A stretch of 64,000 bases of DNA from Bacteroidota bacterium (lineage in GTDB: Bacteria > Bacteroidota > Bacteroidia > Cytophagales > Cyclobacteriaceae), in contig JAFDYX010000021.1 in the NCBI GenBank assembly GCA_018267215.1, positions 1 through 64,000 of the forward strand, given 5' to 3'. The notes below the pieces were generated by a model, which worked only from the letters and a program-made list of their open reading frames with translations, was not told the origin of the DNA and ran no database searches. The position numbers were made by a program, and so were the translations under genes. This document shows positions 26,580-35,449 of the stretch, one piece after another. Position 1 is the stretch's first letter. Each line of letters starts with the position of its first letter.

Positions 26580-27853
26580 TTGTTTGGCTTTAAAATAGCG
26601 ATGCCGATGTTGCAGTTCAGGCACTGCCTCGTCTGACAAAAATGATTGTATAATTCAATCAAAGCTTGCGAGTCGAATGCGCTTTTTATCTGAAGGCCTA
26701 ATGTATTCCATTTTCTGGTGATGACATTATTTTCAAGTGGCAGGTGTTGCAGCAGATTTACAGCGCGGTCAACATATTGTTGTTCGTCTTTCTGTTTTCC
26801 ATAAGCCACTAACAAAGGTGCAACTGTGTTGATCAGTATATTCTCAATACTTGATTTTCCCATGGAAGGAACTTTGCCTTTGGCTTTCAAACCAAAACGA
26901 TAATGAGTTTGCCAATAGGCAGATGGGTGGATAGTAAAAATATTTTGATAAGCAGAATGATCATCAGCTAAAACAACGGATGAAAAAATAGATTTAGTTT
27001 GAAACATCAGCGCAGCTAGTTGGGCGATTCGAACGGTGGGAAAATTGGCCGGGCGCAGTCGCAAAAATTTCCATTGGCTGACATTCAGTTGTGTTTCTTT
27101 GAGTGAAAACTTGTGTGAGAGAAATTCATACTCATTGAACAGTGTGGTGATATAGTCGTCTTTTGTCTTGGTGGGCAGCATCCCGGCCTGGCCAAAAAGT
27201 AATGCCTCGATTTGTATCAGCTTATGTTGCTTTTGTATGATTTTATAGGGCAGCGACTTGCTCAACTGAAAGAACGGATCGCTGTTTACTTTGAATCCAA
27301 AGTTTTTTGCCAGCAGTTGATAGGTTGTTTCTTCCCAATCGCCTGTGTTCAGTTTTAACAACTTCGTTACTTCGTTGGCTTTGGTTTCCAGCCGCTGCAT
27401 CAGAGTTTTGTCGAGCATAGAAAGTTTGGTCAGCTCTTTCACATTGGCAAAAGATTTTTCGCAGGCAATGGACGTGGGGCTGTTCATTAGCCTCCGGTAT
27501 TCCTTTATCAGAGATTGATCTACTCTGTCCTTCAGTTCGAGTGTGGGTATTATTTCCTGGCGGTTCATCACCGGCTTGTCGTTTTCCCACACCACATGCA
27601 AAATCACATTTTCATAAGCTTGGTCGGCTTGGTGTCGGTGCGCATACCAGTCAGAGCTTTTGACATGTATTTCAATATTACCAACCCACTCCATTTTTCC
27701 GATTTTAATTTTGGCATTGAAAAAATCAGGACCTGCGTTTGTGTTGAGCGTACCGGTTTTTATAATGGAGAGCTCTTCACCTGCCGAAGTCAACAGGTTG
27801 TTCTTTTCAAAATATTGAAACTGCCAGAGATAGTGAAGAAAGGATTCGTTCAT
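26576..27853 (-). CDS. DUF2851 family protein
   Basis: 425 residues from ATG 27853 (MNESFLHYLWQFQYF); the frame is open 46 codons further upstream but only through the neighbouring small gene. FLHYLWQFQYF, TGTLNTNAGPDFFNAKIKIGKMEWVGNIEIHVKSSDWYAHRHQADQAYENVILHVVW (in pieces) are the conserved DUF2851 blocks. The D-F-x-N-A-K-I/V and V-G-N-I-E-I-H-V-x-S-S-D-W pattern resembles a PD-(D/E)XK-like beta core, but that is only a visual impression. C-terminal QTRQCLNCNIG holds paired cysteines. Function unknown; soluble. Coupled to the next gene by GTGA. Confidence 0.85.
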   Translation of the reverse strand: MNESFLHYLWQFQYFEKNNLLTSAGEELSIIKTGTLNTNAGPDFFNAKIKIGKMEWVGNIEIHVKSSDWYAHRHQADQAYENVILHVVWENDKPVMNRQEIIPTLELKDRVDQSLIKEYRRLMNSPTSIACEKSFANVKELTKLSMLDKTLMQRLETKANEVTKLLKLNTGDWEETTYQLLAKNFGFKVNSDPFFQLSKSLPYKIIQKQHKLIQIEALLFGQAGMLPTKTKDDYITTLFNEYEFLSHKFSLKETQLNVSQWKFLRLRPANFPTVRIAQLAALMFQTKSIFSSVVLADDHSAYQNIFTIHPSAYWQTHYRFGLKAKGKVPSMGKSSIENILINTVAPLLVAYGKQKDEQQYVDRAVNLLQHLPLENNVITRKWNTLGLQIKSAFDSQALIELYNHFCQTRQCLNCNIGIAILKPNK

Positions 27854-27873
27854 CGGTTTTCTGTTGACTAAAA

Positions 27874-28131
27874 TTAATGCGTAAATCCAAACCTGAAAAT
27901 ACCAATGATCGTCATGATAATCATTCCGAGCATGAGCAAAATTCCAATGGCGGCAATAAACTGCAAAAATGTATTTGTTCCGTGCAGGCAAATTTCCCTT
28001 GGGTCATATTCATTTAAAATCTGACCAATCCTTTTCTGACGTTTTTCTTCGACTAACCACACGCGAAACAACCCCGAAGGAAACCGAATAGGGTTCGATA
28101 AACAAGCGGCTAAAATTTCTGTCCACCTCAT
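27874..28131 (-). CDS. Small membrane protein, hypothetical
   Basis: 85 residues. A basic, amphipathic first half (VWLVEEKRQKRIGQILNEYD) is followed by one strongly hydrophobic helix near residues 56-80 (AAIGILLMLGMIIMTIIGIF). No lipobox or signal cleavage site; it would be a single-pass or hairpin inner-membrane protein. It sits 4 nt after pyrF and 20 nt before DUF2851, the spacing of an operon gene. I recognise no family. It is the weakest CDS call in this stretch. Confidence 0.55.
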   Translation of the reverse strand: MRWTEILAACLSNPIRFPSGLFRVWLVEEKRQKRIGQILNEYDPREICLHGTNTFLQFIAAIGILLMLGMIIMTIIGIFRFGFTH

Positions 28132-28135
28132 TCAG

Positions 28136-28954
28136 CTACCGGCAATACTCATCCAGCAACCGGCTCATGCTTTGCTGAAGTTTGTTGGCTTCTTTGCGGG
28201 CGGCTTCGGCAAAATCTTCTTTTGTAGAGGCATAAATGATAGCGCGTGCCGAGTTGATGATCATACCGCACTGCTGGTTCATCCCTTCTTTCGAAACTAC
28301 CTCCAAGTTGGCGCCTTGTGCGCCTACACCAGGCAACAAAAAAAAGTGGTCGGGTGCCAGCCTCCGGATGGAATCTATTTTCTCTTCGTGTGTGGCGCCC
28401 ACGACAAACATCATCTGGTCTGGCGTAGCCCACCGCTGGCCGGCAAAGATCACTTCTTCGTAGATAAATTTTCCGCTACGGGTTTCCAGCAATTGAAAAT
28501 CTTCGCTGCCCGGATTAGAGGTGTGCGCCAGCAGAATAACCCACTTGCCTTCAAATGCCAAAAACGGTTTCACCGAATCTTCGCCCATGTAGGGCGCTAC
28601 GGTGATGGCATCAAAGTCCATATTTTTAAAAAAGGCGCGGGCATAGAGTGTAGAAGTGTTGCCAATGTCGCCCCGCTTGGCATCGGCAATGCTCAAACAT
28701 TCGCTCGGGATATAATCCACTGTCTTTTGTAAACTCTCCCACCCTGTTGCTCCCAGCGATTCATAAAAAGCTACGTTCGGTTTGTAGGCCACGGCAAATT
28801 CGCGGGTGGCATCAATGATCTGTTTGTTAAATTCAAAAATCGGGTCATCAGTCTTCAATAAATGCCTGGGTATTTTTTCCATGTCGGCATCCAGCCCTAC
28901 ACACAGGTAGGACTGTTTCTTTTTAATTTGTTCGAAAAGTTGTGCTCTATTCAT
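28136..28954 (-). CDS. pyrF: Orotidine 5'-phosphate decarboxylase (type 2)
   Basis: 272 residues from ATG 28954; a frame extending 9 codons upstream runs into the terminator hairpin and is not used. [23 protein letters not shown] and the active-site loop [14 protein letters not shown] (about 93-106) identify the longer type 2 OMP decarboxylase; LLPGVGAQG is the phosphate-binding loop. It converts OMP to UMP, the last step of de novo pyrimidine synthesis. Heads a run with the small membrane protein, DUF2851, the membrane protein and NeuD-like genes. Confidence 0.95.
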   Translation of the reverse strand: MNRAQLFEQIKKKQSYLCVGLDADMEKIPRHLLKTDDPIFEFNKQIIDATREFAVAYKPNVAFYESLGATGWESLQKTVDYIPSECLSIADAKRGDIGNTSTLYARAFFKNMDFDAITVAPYMGEDSVKPFLAFEGKWVILLAHTSNPGSEDFQLLETRSGKFIYEEVIFAGQRWATPDQMMFVVGATHEEKIDSIRRLAPDHFFLLPGVGAQGANLEVVSKEGMNQQCGMIINSARAIIYASTKEDFAEAARKEANKLQQSMSRLLDEYCR

Positions 28955-28960
28955 CAGGTA

Positions 28961-28989
28961 AAAATAAAAAAAGCCGCGCAAAGCGGCTT
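28961..28989 (-). terminator. lolA terminator
   Basis: AAGCCGC (28971-28977) and GCGGCTT (28983-28989) form a 7-bp stem with a 5-nt loop; the minus strand continues with TTTTTTATTTTT. It lies 21 nt beyond the lolA stop and just upstream of pyrF. Confidence 0.85.
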
Positions 28990-29010
28990 GTACATTCGTT
29001 GAATAAAATA

Positions 29011-29652
29011 TTATCGTAAATCATTCGGGCTTACACCGGGATGTTTTTTTAGATCGAAATCAAAAAATGAATCATCTACTTTAACATTGGGCGTAAACTT
29101 GGTGATGGTGTATTTGTAGCGGTTGCCTCCACGGTCGAACATCGTCCAGCTTTGCACGCTTCTGTCTTTTTTAGAGATCAGCATTTTTATTTTAAAGTAT
29201 TGGGCGTCTTTTTTTTCGGGCACCAGATCCACTTCATCACAAGGTACGCCACCTTCGGTTTGCTGGCCCAACAGCAAATACTTAAATCCTTTTTTGTACA
29301 TCTCAAAAATTTTGGAAGGATTCAGGTCGTCAGATTTCGGGTCGAAGTCATCTATGTTTACTTCTTTTTGTTCGGGCAAATAAGTCCACACAGTTTTGCC
29401 ATTGTTGTAAACTTCCTGCTCGGGCAGCGCCAATACATATTTGTTGCCCTTCACGGTGATCTTACCTTTAAACTCATCTTTCACACCGGCCGATTCGTTG
29501 GTCAGGGCAGCCGAAAGTATAGCTTCAAATGAGGTGATGGCTTTGTATTTTTTGCTCATCGCTTCCAGCACCTCCAGTGCTTTGGGGTCGTACTGGGCGG
29601 CAGCGACATTAACAATGATAAGTGCGGAAAGGAAGAGTAAGATTTGTTTCAT
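29011..29652 (-). CDS. lolA: Outer-membrane lipoprotein carrier protein LolA family
   Basis: 213 residues with a signal peptide (1-19, ending NVAAA). [57 protein letters not shown] (in pieces) is the LolA half-barrel: short strands that wrap a lipid chain. It shuttles outer-membrane lipoproteins across the periplasm; several lipoproteins encoded in this window would be clients. Located 63 nt downstream of ftsK on the same strand and ended by its own hairpin. Slightly divergent from E. coli LolA as usual for the phylum. Confidence 0.88.
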   Translation of the reverse strand: MKQILLFLSALIIVNVAAAQYDPKALEVLEAMSKKYKAITSFEAILSAALTNESAGVKDEFKGKITVKGNKYVLALPEQEVYNNGKTVWTYLPEQKEVNIDDFDPKSDDLNPSKIFEMYKKGFKYLLLGQQTEGGVPCDEVDLVPEKKDAQYFKIKMLISKKDRSVQSWTMFDRGGNRYKYTITKFTPNVKVDDSFFDFDLKKHPGVSPNDLR

Positions 29653-29715
29653 AAGAGATTTAAAGTTCTAAGTTCAAGATTTGATGTTGGTTGGTATTCC
29701 TGCTTGATGTTAAAA

Positions 29716-32160
29716 TTAAGGTTGACTGTGTTTTTCTTTTAATGTATTCAATAATTGTTCCAAACTTATTTCATCGCGGATCAGCACCTCGCGGGCTTTG
29801 CTTCCTTCAAACGGCCCTACGATGCCCGCTGCTTCGAGTTGGTCTATCAGCCTTCCGGCTCTGTTATAACCCAGTTTCAGTTTTCGTTGGATCAGCGATG
29901 TGCTGCCCTGCTGGTGTGCTACTATCAGGCGGGCGGCCTCTTCAAACATAGCATCGCGGTCGGAAAGATCTACGGATGAAGCTCCTCCTTCATCTTCGCC
30001 TTCAAACTCCGGCAACAAGTAGGCTGAGTCTGGGCCGCGCTGCGAGCCGATGAAGTCCACAATTTTATCTAACTCGGGCGTATCCACAAACGGGCATTGC
30101 AGGCGGATGATCTCCGAGCCGGCCGATAGCAACATATCGCCTTGCCCTACCAATTGGTCTGCGCCTCCGGTGTCGAGGATGGTGCGCGAGTCAATTTTAG
30201 AAGTTACCCTAAACGACAACCGTGCGGGAAAGTTGGCTTTGATCACCCCGGTAATCACGTTCACCGATGGACGCTGGGTAGCCACCACCAGGTGAATGCC
30301 GATGGCTCGCGCCAACTGCGCCAGCCGTGCAATGGGAGTTTCCACTTCTTTGCCGGCTGTCATCATCAAGTCGGCCAGCTCATCAATGACCAAAACAATG
30401 TAGGGCAAAAAACGGTGTCCTTCTTTGGGGTTCAGTTTGCGGCCAACAAATTTGGTGTTGTATTCTTTCAGGTTTTTGGCTCCGGCATCTTTCAGCATTT
30501 CGTACCGGTTTTCCATTTCGATGCAAAGCGAGTTCAGCGTATAAACTACTTTTTTAGTGTCGGTGATGATGGCCTCTTCGCTGTTGGGAAGTTTGGCCAG
30601 ATAGTGACGCTCTATTTTGCTGAACAAACTCATCTCCACCTTTTTCGGATCTACCAACACAAATTTTAATTGGCTGGGATGGCGTTTGTACAACAAAGAA
30701 GTGAGGATAACATTTAACCCTACCGACTTGCCTTGCCCCGTTGCGCCCGCCACCAGCAAGTGTGGCATTTTGGTAAGGTCTATCACATACAACTCGTTGG
30801 AAATAGTTTTGCCCAACGCTACCGGCAGTTCTTTGTCTGTCTTTACAAAAGCCTGGCTGGCCAATACAGATCGGATGCTGACCATCTCCCGGTTTTTGTT
30901 GGGCACTTCAATACCGATCGTTCCTTTGCCGGGAATGGGCGCAATGATGCGGATGCCCAAAGCTGCCAAACTCAGGGCTATGTCATCTTCCAGGTTTTTT
31001 ATGCGCGATATTTTTATGCCGGCCTCGGGCACAATTTCGTATAATGTTACTGTGGGGCCAATGGTAGCTTTGATGCTGCTGATGCCGATTTTAAAATTGG
31101 TGAGTGTAGCTACAATTTTATCTTTGTTGGCATTGAGCTCTTCTTGTGTTACCTGCACCTTTCCGGTTTCGTACTCGTTGAGCAACTCCAGCGGAGGGAA
31201 GCGGTAGCTGCTTAAACTCAGCGTGGGGTCGTACTCGCCTTTTTCTTCTACTAATTTTTCTGCCAACACATCGGTATCCGATTTGGGTTCTTCTACAATT
31301 AAATCCAGATCAGGTTTTTTCTCATCTGTTTTTTCGGGTGTTACCTCTAGTTTGATTTCCGGCTTTGATTTTTCCTCCACCGGTTCTTTTACCAACAACA
31401 CCGGCTCAGGGATTTCTTCTTCCTGCTTCGGCCAGTTATCGCGCTCATCGGTATAAGTGGAAGTGTCTGTGTCTTCTTCTTGCGGAAGGAGTGCATCGTT
31501 GCCCATCGGTTTGGGATTGCGCACAAACGAGGGCAGGGTAGTTACGTTGAAGTAGTAAATGATGAAAACAAAAAGTGAGAGTATCAGGATAAGGAATGTG
31601 CCCCAGCCGAAAAGCCCGTCTGAAATTTTGGCCAGCTCATAGCCTAACCCGCCACTTAAAAAACCGATTTCGGTAGCGCCCGCCAAACTATGTGTAATGT
31701 AGCCGAGCAGCAGGCTTAGCCACAGTCCGGCAAAAACAGAAAAGACAAAAACAGAAAAAATATTGAGTAGGTCGCGCTTGTAAACCAACCGATAGCCCAA
31801 TAAAAAAACCAACGGAGGAATAAAAAAAGCAGAAATGCCCAGCCATCGGAAGATCATGAAGTGCGAAGTGATGGCTCCATACAGCCCGAGCCAGTTGCCG
31901 GTTTCTTTTCCCGACTCTACTAAAGTGGCATCGCTCATGCCTTCAATTACACTTTGGTCGGCTTTGCCGGTAAATAAATACGAGAGGAACGAGGTAAAAA
32001 GAAACAGCGAAACAATGATCAGGAAAAAACCGAATGCCAGAACAAACCGGGGGTCTTTAAAAAATCCAAAACTGAAGCGCGACTTGGGTTTGCCGGCCTT
32101 GGGCTTCTTTTCTTTTTCGGGTTTCTTAAAAGTATTGGTCTTGAAGGTGTTTTCGGCCAT
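29716..32160 (-). CDS. ftsK: DNA translocase FtsK/SpoIIIE
   Basis: 814 residues. Four membrane helices in the N-terminal 200 residues, an acidic/proline-rich linker (about 215-300), the alpha domain, then the motor with Walker A VAGATGQGKS (about 467-476) and Walker B IVLVIDELAD; ATQRPSVNVITG is conserved. The C-terminal winged-helix gamma domain (SLIQRKLKLGYNRAGRLIDQLEAAGIVGP in pieces) binds KOPS-like sequences. It pumps chromosome dimers apart at the septum and activates XerCD. Divergent from the S9 peptidase gene. Confidence 0.96.
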   Translation of the reverse strand: MAENTFKTNTFKKPEKEKKPKAGKPKSRFSFGFFKDPRFVLAFGFFLIIVSLFLFTSFLSYLFTGKADQSVIEGMSDATLVESGKETGNWLGLYGAITSHFMIFRWLGISAFFIPPLVFLLGYRLVYKRDLLNIFSVFVFSVFAGLWLSLLLGYITHSLAGATEIGFLSGGLGYELAKISDGLFGWGTFLILILSLFVFIIYYFNVTTLPSFVRNPKPMGNDALLPQEEDTDTSTYTDERDNWPKQEEEIPEPVLLVKEPVEEKSKPEIKLEVTPEKTDEKKPDLDLIVEEPKSDTDVLAEKLVEEKGEYDPTLSLSSYRFPPLELLNEYETGKVQVTQEELNANKDKIVATLTNFKIGISSIKATIGPTVTLYEIVPEAGIKISRIKNLEDDIALSLAALGIRIIAPIPGKGTIGIEVPNKNREMVSIRSVLASQAFVKTDKELPVALGKTISNELYVIDLTKMPHLLVAGATGQGKSVGLNVILTSLLYKRHPSQLKFVLVDPKKVEMSLFSKIERHYLAKLPNSEEAIITDTKKVVYTLNSLCIEMENRYEMLKDAGAKNLKEYNTKFVGRKLNPKEGHRFLPYIVLVIDELADLMMTAGKEVETPIARLAQLARAIGIHLVVATQRPSVNVITGVIKANFPARLSFRVTSKIDSRTILDTGGADQLVGQGDMLLSAGSEIIRLQCPFVDTPELDKIVDFIGSQRGPDSAYLLPEFEGEDEGGASSVDLSDRDAMFEEAARLIVAHQQGSTSLIQRKLKLGYNRAGRLIDQLEAAGIVGPFEGSKAREVLIRDEISLEQLLNTLKEKHSQP

Positions 32161-32269
32161 TGCAGTTTAAAAAATAACGTAAAACTAAGTAAAAACAACA
32201 GAAGATTTATTTGTGTGGTTCTTTTCCGTAGAAAGCTTTCTTCTATCTTCGTTTCCTAAAATTATTTTT

Positions 32270-34399
32270 ATGAAGCACCTCCTTGTTTATGTCCTTCTGC
32301 TTGTGGTTGTTTTTTCGTGCACCTCTCCAAAAAAAGAGAGCCCACAGTGGCCCGATGTGAAGCCTCCGGTGGCGGCCATCCAGCCTTTTGAAATCGTAGC
32401 CAAACATGGCCACAAGCGAACAGATAATTACTACTGGTTAAAAAACCGCGAAGACACGGCCGTAATCAATTACCTGAAGGCCGAAAACAAATACCTCGAC
32501 ACGATGACAGCGCATACACGCGCCTTCCGTGAAAAATTATACGAAGAAATGAAAGGCCGCATTCAAGAGAAAGACGAATCGGTGCCTTATAAAGAAGGAA
32601 ATTATTTTTATTACACTCGCTTTGGAGAAGGATACGATTACCCCATCTACTGCCGTAAAAAAGGAACGATGGAGGCAGCCGAAGAAATTATTGCCAACGG
32701 AAATGAGTTGGGCAAAAATCAAAAATATTTCAGCCTCTCTGTGGTGAAAAGCCATCAACATAATTTGATGGCAATCTGTATGGATACGGTGGGAAGGAGA
32801 TTTTACACCATCAGATTTAAAGACATGGCTACCGGCAAAATGCTGGCCGATAAAATTGACGGCACCACCGGCAATTTGGTGTGGGCCAACGACAACAAAA
32901 CTATTTTTTATACTACCCAAGATGCCAACACGCTGCGCTCCGACAAAGTATTTCGCCACACGCTCGGCTCAAAAGAAAAAGATAAGTTAGTGTATGAAGA
33001 AAAAGATCAGACCTTGTCGAGCTACGTTTACAAATCGAAATCAAAAAAATATATTTTCATTTCCTCCGGGCGCACCGATGCCAACTTCGTGCAATTTCTT
33101 GATGCCGACAATGTGAACAGCCAACTCCTACTGATGGAGCCATTGCAAAATGATGTAGAGTACGAGGCAGATCATCTGGGCGATAAATTTTACATACGCA
33201 CCAACTTAAATGCAGTGAACTACAAATTAGTAGAAACTCCTGTAACAAAACCCGGCAAAGAAAACTGGAAAGACCTGATTGCCCACCGCGACAATGTTTT
33301 TGTGCGGGGCGTAGAACTTTTTAAAGATTACCTGGCCATCGAAGAAGAGAGCGAAGGGCTGGCAAAAATCAAACTGATCAAGTGGGCAGACAAATCAGAA
33401 ACTTCCATAGATTTTGGCGAACCCGCCTATGTGGCGGGCATTGACAATAACCCGGAGTTGGAAACCAACGTCATCCGGTACAGTTATCAATCTATGACCA
33501 CGCCTCCCTCTACATTCGATTATTTCATCGAGACAAAAGAAAAAAAATTGCTGAAGCAGCGTCAGGTGCTGGGCGGGTTTAAACCGGAAGATTATACCAC
33601 CGAGCGCGTGATGGCCACTGCCCGCGATGGTGCCCAAGTGCCCATTTCCATCGTGTATAAAAAAGACCTTTTCAAAAAAGACGGCACTAATCCTTGTTTG
33701 CAATATGCGTATGGCTCGTATGGCTCTACTTCCTATGCTTCCTTCAGTTCCAACAGGCTGAGTTTGCTCAACCGTGGCTTTGTCTATGCGCTGGCTCACA
33801 TCCGCGGTGGGCAAGAGATGGGCGGCAAATGGTATGAAGACGGTAAGATGTTGAAGAAGAAAAACACCTTCACCGATTTTATTGACTGCTCAGAATATCT
33901 TGTTAAAAATAAATATGCAGCCCCAAATAACCTGTTTGCTTATGGCGGCAGTGCCGGTGGGTTGCTGATGGGCGCCATCACCAACATGCGCCCCGACTTA
34001 TACAAAGGAGTAATTGCCGCTGTGCCTTTTGTAGATGTCATCACCACGATGATGGACGAAAATATTCCTCTGACCACGTTTGAATGGCGCGAGTGGGGCA
34101 ACCCCAACATCAAAGAGCAATACGAGTACATGCTTTCTTACTCGCCCTACGATCAGGTAGAAAAGAAAAATTACCCCAACCTATTGGTAACTACCGGCCT
34201 GCACGACAGCCAGGTGCAATACTGGGAGCCGGCCAAGTGGGTAGCCAAACTACGTGTTATGAAAACAGACCACAACGTGCTGCTGCTCTACACCAACATG
34301 GATGCAGGGCATGGCGGAGCCTCCGGGCGTTTCCGCGCTATCAAAGAAGAAGCCATGCGGCAGGCATTTATGCTCGACTTGGCGGGGATAAAAGAGTGA
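32270..34399 (+). CDS. S9 family prolyl oligopeptidase (protease II-like), lipoprotein
   Basis: 709 residues from ATG 32270; an upstream in-frame ATG at 32213 would precede the signal sequence by 19 residues and is not used. Lipobox VFSC with Cys17. Residues about 45-440 form the beta-propeller, 450-705 the alpha/beta hydrolase. YGGSAGG places the nucleophile Ser561, and AGHGG the catalytic His681; ETNVIRYSYQSMTTPPSTFDY is the typical oligopeptidase B linker. It should cleave small peptides after basic or prolyl residues in the periplasm. Its stop overlaps a possible start of the next gene as TGATG. Confidence 0.9.
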   Translation: MKHLLVYVLLLVVVFSCTSPKKESPQWPDVKPPVAAIQPFEIVAKHGHKRTDNYYWLKNREDTAVINYLKAENKYLDTMTAHTRAFREKLYEEMKGRIQEKDESVPYKEGNYFYYTRFGEGYDYPIYCRKKGTMEAAEEIIANGNELGKNQKYFSLSVVKSHQHNLMAICMDTVGRRFYTIRFKDMATGKMLADKIDGTTGNLVWANDNKTIFYTTQDANTLRSDKVFRHTLGSKEKDKLVYEEKDQTLSSYVYKSKSKKYIFISSGRTDANFVQFLDADNVNSQLLLMEPLQNDVEYEADHLGDKFYIRTNLNAVNYKLVETPVTKPGKENWKDLIAHRDNVFVRGVELFKDYLAIEEESEGLAKIKLIKWADKSETSIDFGEPAYVAGIDNNPELETNVIRYSYQSMTTPPSTFDYFIETKEKKLLKQRQVLGGFKPEDYTTERVMATARDGAQVPISIVYKKDLFKKDGTNPCLQYAYGSYGSTSYASFSSNRLSLLNRGFVYALAHIRGGQEMGGKWYEDGKMLKKKNTFTDFIDCSEYLVKNKYAAPNNLFAYGGSAGGLLMGAITNMRPDLYKGVIAAVPFVDVITTMMDENIPLTTFEWREWGNPNIKEQYEYMLSYSPYDQVEKKNYPNLLVTTGLHDSQVQYWEPAKWVAKLRVMKTDHNVLLLYTNMDAGHGGASGRFRAIKEEAMRQAFMLDLAGIKE

Positions 34400-34434
34400 T
34401 GGTTTTATTTCAGTGCCGTCTATTGTTATCGCTT

Positions 34435-35331
34435 ATGCAAAACACAAACCGATTCCGTTTTTTCAATGCCGATCAATCGGTGCGAAACAGTAGATGGCAT
34501 TTATTTTCTTTGCTCATGATCGTTGCCCTTGCCGCACAGGCGCAAACTTATAAAGTGGCCACGTACAATCTGCGCTTTGATAACCCCAACGATGTGGGAA
34601 ATCTTTGGAAAGACCGGATGCCTTCTGTGGCCAGCCTGATCCGCTATCATGATTTTGATGTGTTCGGCACACAGGAAGGCCAACCCCATCAACTGCACGA
34701 TCTAACCAATGCGCTTCCTCAGTATGTTCGCTATGGCATAGGCCGCGATAACGGAAGCGACCAAGGAGAGCACGCAGCTATCTTTTATAAAAAAGATAAA
34801 TTCAATGTTTTAACCTTTGGCGATTTCTGGTTATCGCAAACACCCGACAAGCCCGGGCTGGGCTGGGATGCCACCTGCTGCAATCGCATTTGCTCCTGGG
34901 TGCTGCTGCAAGACAAAAAATCTGATTTGAAATTTTATTTTTTCAATACCCACTTAGACCATCAGGGAAAAGTGGCACGAGCTGAAGGCAGCAAACTGAT
35001 TCTTCAAAAAATAAAAGAAATAGCGCGCGAAGCTCCCGTTATCCTCACTGGCGACTTTAATGCGGGGCGTGCAGATGAGCCCTACAAAATTTTAGCGCAA
35101 TCGGCACTGATACACGATAGCCATGCGGATGTAAAATATCCTTACGAGAACAATACTTCATTCAACGGATTCGATCCCCACTTTCAAGGAACAGAAATCA
35201 TAGACCACATCTTCATCAGCAAACAATTCACTGCTTACAAATGGGGCTTACTCACCGACACCTATTTTGGAAAATTCCCTTCCGATCATTTCCCCGTTGA
35301 GGCCGTGGTGAGTATGGGTTCGAAGGAATGA
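34435..35331 (+). CDS. Endonuclease/exonuclease/phosphatase family protein, exported
   Basis: 298 residues from the ATG at 34435; an ATG at 34399 overlapping the S9 stop is the alternative. A hydrophobic core LFSLLMIVALAAQAQ (about 24-38) looks like a signal peptide. The EEP fold motifs follow in order: YNLRFDNPND, FGTQEG (metal-binding Glu), FFNTHLDHQG (His/Asp), ILTGDFNAG (Asp/Asn), IDHIFIS and SDHFPVEAVV (Asp-His). Proteins of this subfamily act on nucleic acids, phosphoinositides or sphingolipids; the exact substrate is not readable. Probably cotranscribed with the peptidase. Confidence 0.87.
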   Translation: MQNTNRFRFFNADQSVRNSRWHLFSLLMIVALAAQAQTYKVATYNLRFDNPNDVGNLWKDRMPSVASLIRYHDFDVFGTQEGQPHQLHDLTNALPQYVRYGIGRDNGSDQGEHAAIFYKKDKFNVLTFGDFWLSQTPDKPGLGWDATCCNRICSWVLLQDKKSDLKFYFFNTHLDHQGKVARAEGSKLILQKIKEIAREAPVILTGDFNAGRADEPYKILAQSALIHDSHADVKYPYENNTSFNGFDPHFQGTEIIDHIFISKQFTAYKWGLLTDTYFGKFPSDHFPVEAVVSMGSKE

Positions 35332-35427
35332 CCTCCCCACCGCTATAGTTGAACAAACCTCTTCAAAAAAATTTAAGCGTAGAAACCAACCAACTAGAGA
35401 CAGTTCATTTATATTAAGGCAGAAAGA

Positions 35428-35435
35428 TATCTTTG
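35428..35435 (+). promoter_or_regulatory. -7 element of the Bcr/CflA transporter gene
   Basis: TATCTTTG is a full TAnnTTTG match 14 nt upstream of the ATG at 35450. Its last base is the first of an in-frame GTG (35435), which argues against that GTG being the start codon. Only a weak TTCA is found at the -33 position. Confidence 0.55.
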
Positions 35436-35449
35436 TGGGTTTTTATTTT

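Noticed and set aside
28172-28732. 186-codon open frame on the plus strand
   Set aside because: Antisense to pyrF, with no recognisable motif or start signal.
30617-31207. 196-codon open frame on the plus strand
   Set aside because: It is antisense to ftsK, whose protein is full length and conserved; Ser/Thr/Leu-rich sequence is typical of a shadow frame.
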